From the NCBI GenBank assembly GCA_023387135.1, contig JAEWIK010000207.1:1-5815 (forward strand): 5,815 bases of DNA, read 5' to 3'. Every line of letters starts with the position of its first letter. The first letter of the stretch is position 1. The translations under genes and the position numbers were made by a program. Shown in pieces: positions 5,813-5,815 of the stretch. The notes below the pieces were generated by a model. The model saw only the letters and a program-made list of their open reading frames with translations, had not been told where the DNA came from and did not search any database. The stretch comes from Actinomycetes bacterium. Lineage in GTDB: Bacteria; Actinomycetota; Actinomycetes; Propionibacteriales; Propionibacteriaceae.

Positions 5813-5815
5813 ACT

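Noticed and set aside
1..5815. Search for CRISPR, insertion sequences, toxin-antitoxin or defence genes
   Set aside because: No spaced direct repeats of CRISPR type, no transposase-like frames and no terminal inverted repeats; apart from two short intergenic gaps, known housekeeping genes fill the window. The 11-bp phased repeats at 4957-5015 are operator half-sites, not a CRISPR array.

Overview
The window is high-GC DNA with GTG starts, tightly packed genes and an mtrB-lpqB pair, so it comes from an actinobacterium. The protein style and gene order fit the Pseudonocardiaceae/Mycobacteriales side of the phylum; the family assignment is inference. Everything I can support is chromosomal housekeeping or nitrogen-assimilation sequence. 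I see no mobile element, CRISPR array, tRNA or rRNA.

Left part (1-3076, + strand): the 3' end of mtrB (sensor kinase of the MtrAB cell-envelope/division two-component system), then lpqB, which overlaps mtrB by 20 bp and encodes the lipoprotein partner of MtrB, then a ComF-family phosphoribosyltransferase 31 bp further on. This looks like one transcription unit. It ends in a run of hairpins (3077-3175), the last a strong 20-bp-arm hairpin between convergent genes.

Middle part (3197-4933, - strand): a two-gene operon read leftwards, amtB (ammonium channel) then glnK (P-II signal protein), with 3 bp between them. Just upstream of amtB, at 4957-5015, six GTTAC-like half-sites lie one helical turn apart. 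This matches the binding pattern of GlnR, the global nitrogen regulator of actinobacteria. AmtB brings in ammonium, GlnK plugs or releases the channel according to nitrogen status, and GlnR would switch the pair on under nitrogen limitation.

Right part (5016-5812, + strand): an intergenic leader with a possible promoter and a compact 8-bp hairpin, then hpf, a long-form ribosome hibernation promoting factor, complete to within 3 bp of the window end.

In mycobacteria the order mtrA-mtrB-lpqB-comF-like-hpf-secA is continuous (established knowledge, recalled). Here the amtB-glnK operon, with its own GlnR-type control region, sits inside that block between the comF-like gene and hpf. No glnD follows glnK, unlike the usual amt-glnB-glnD cluster, and the GlnK sequence is somewhat divergent. 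These are the most interesting points of an otherwise ordinary window. I did not find a convincing undescribed system.
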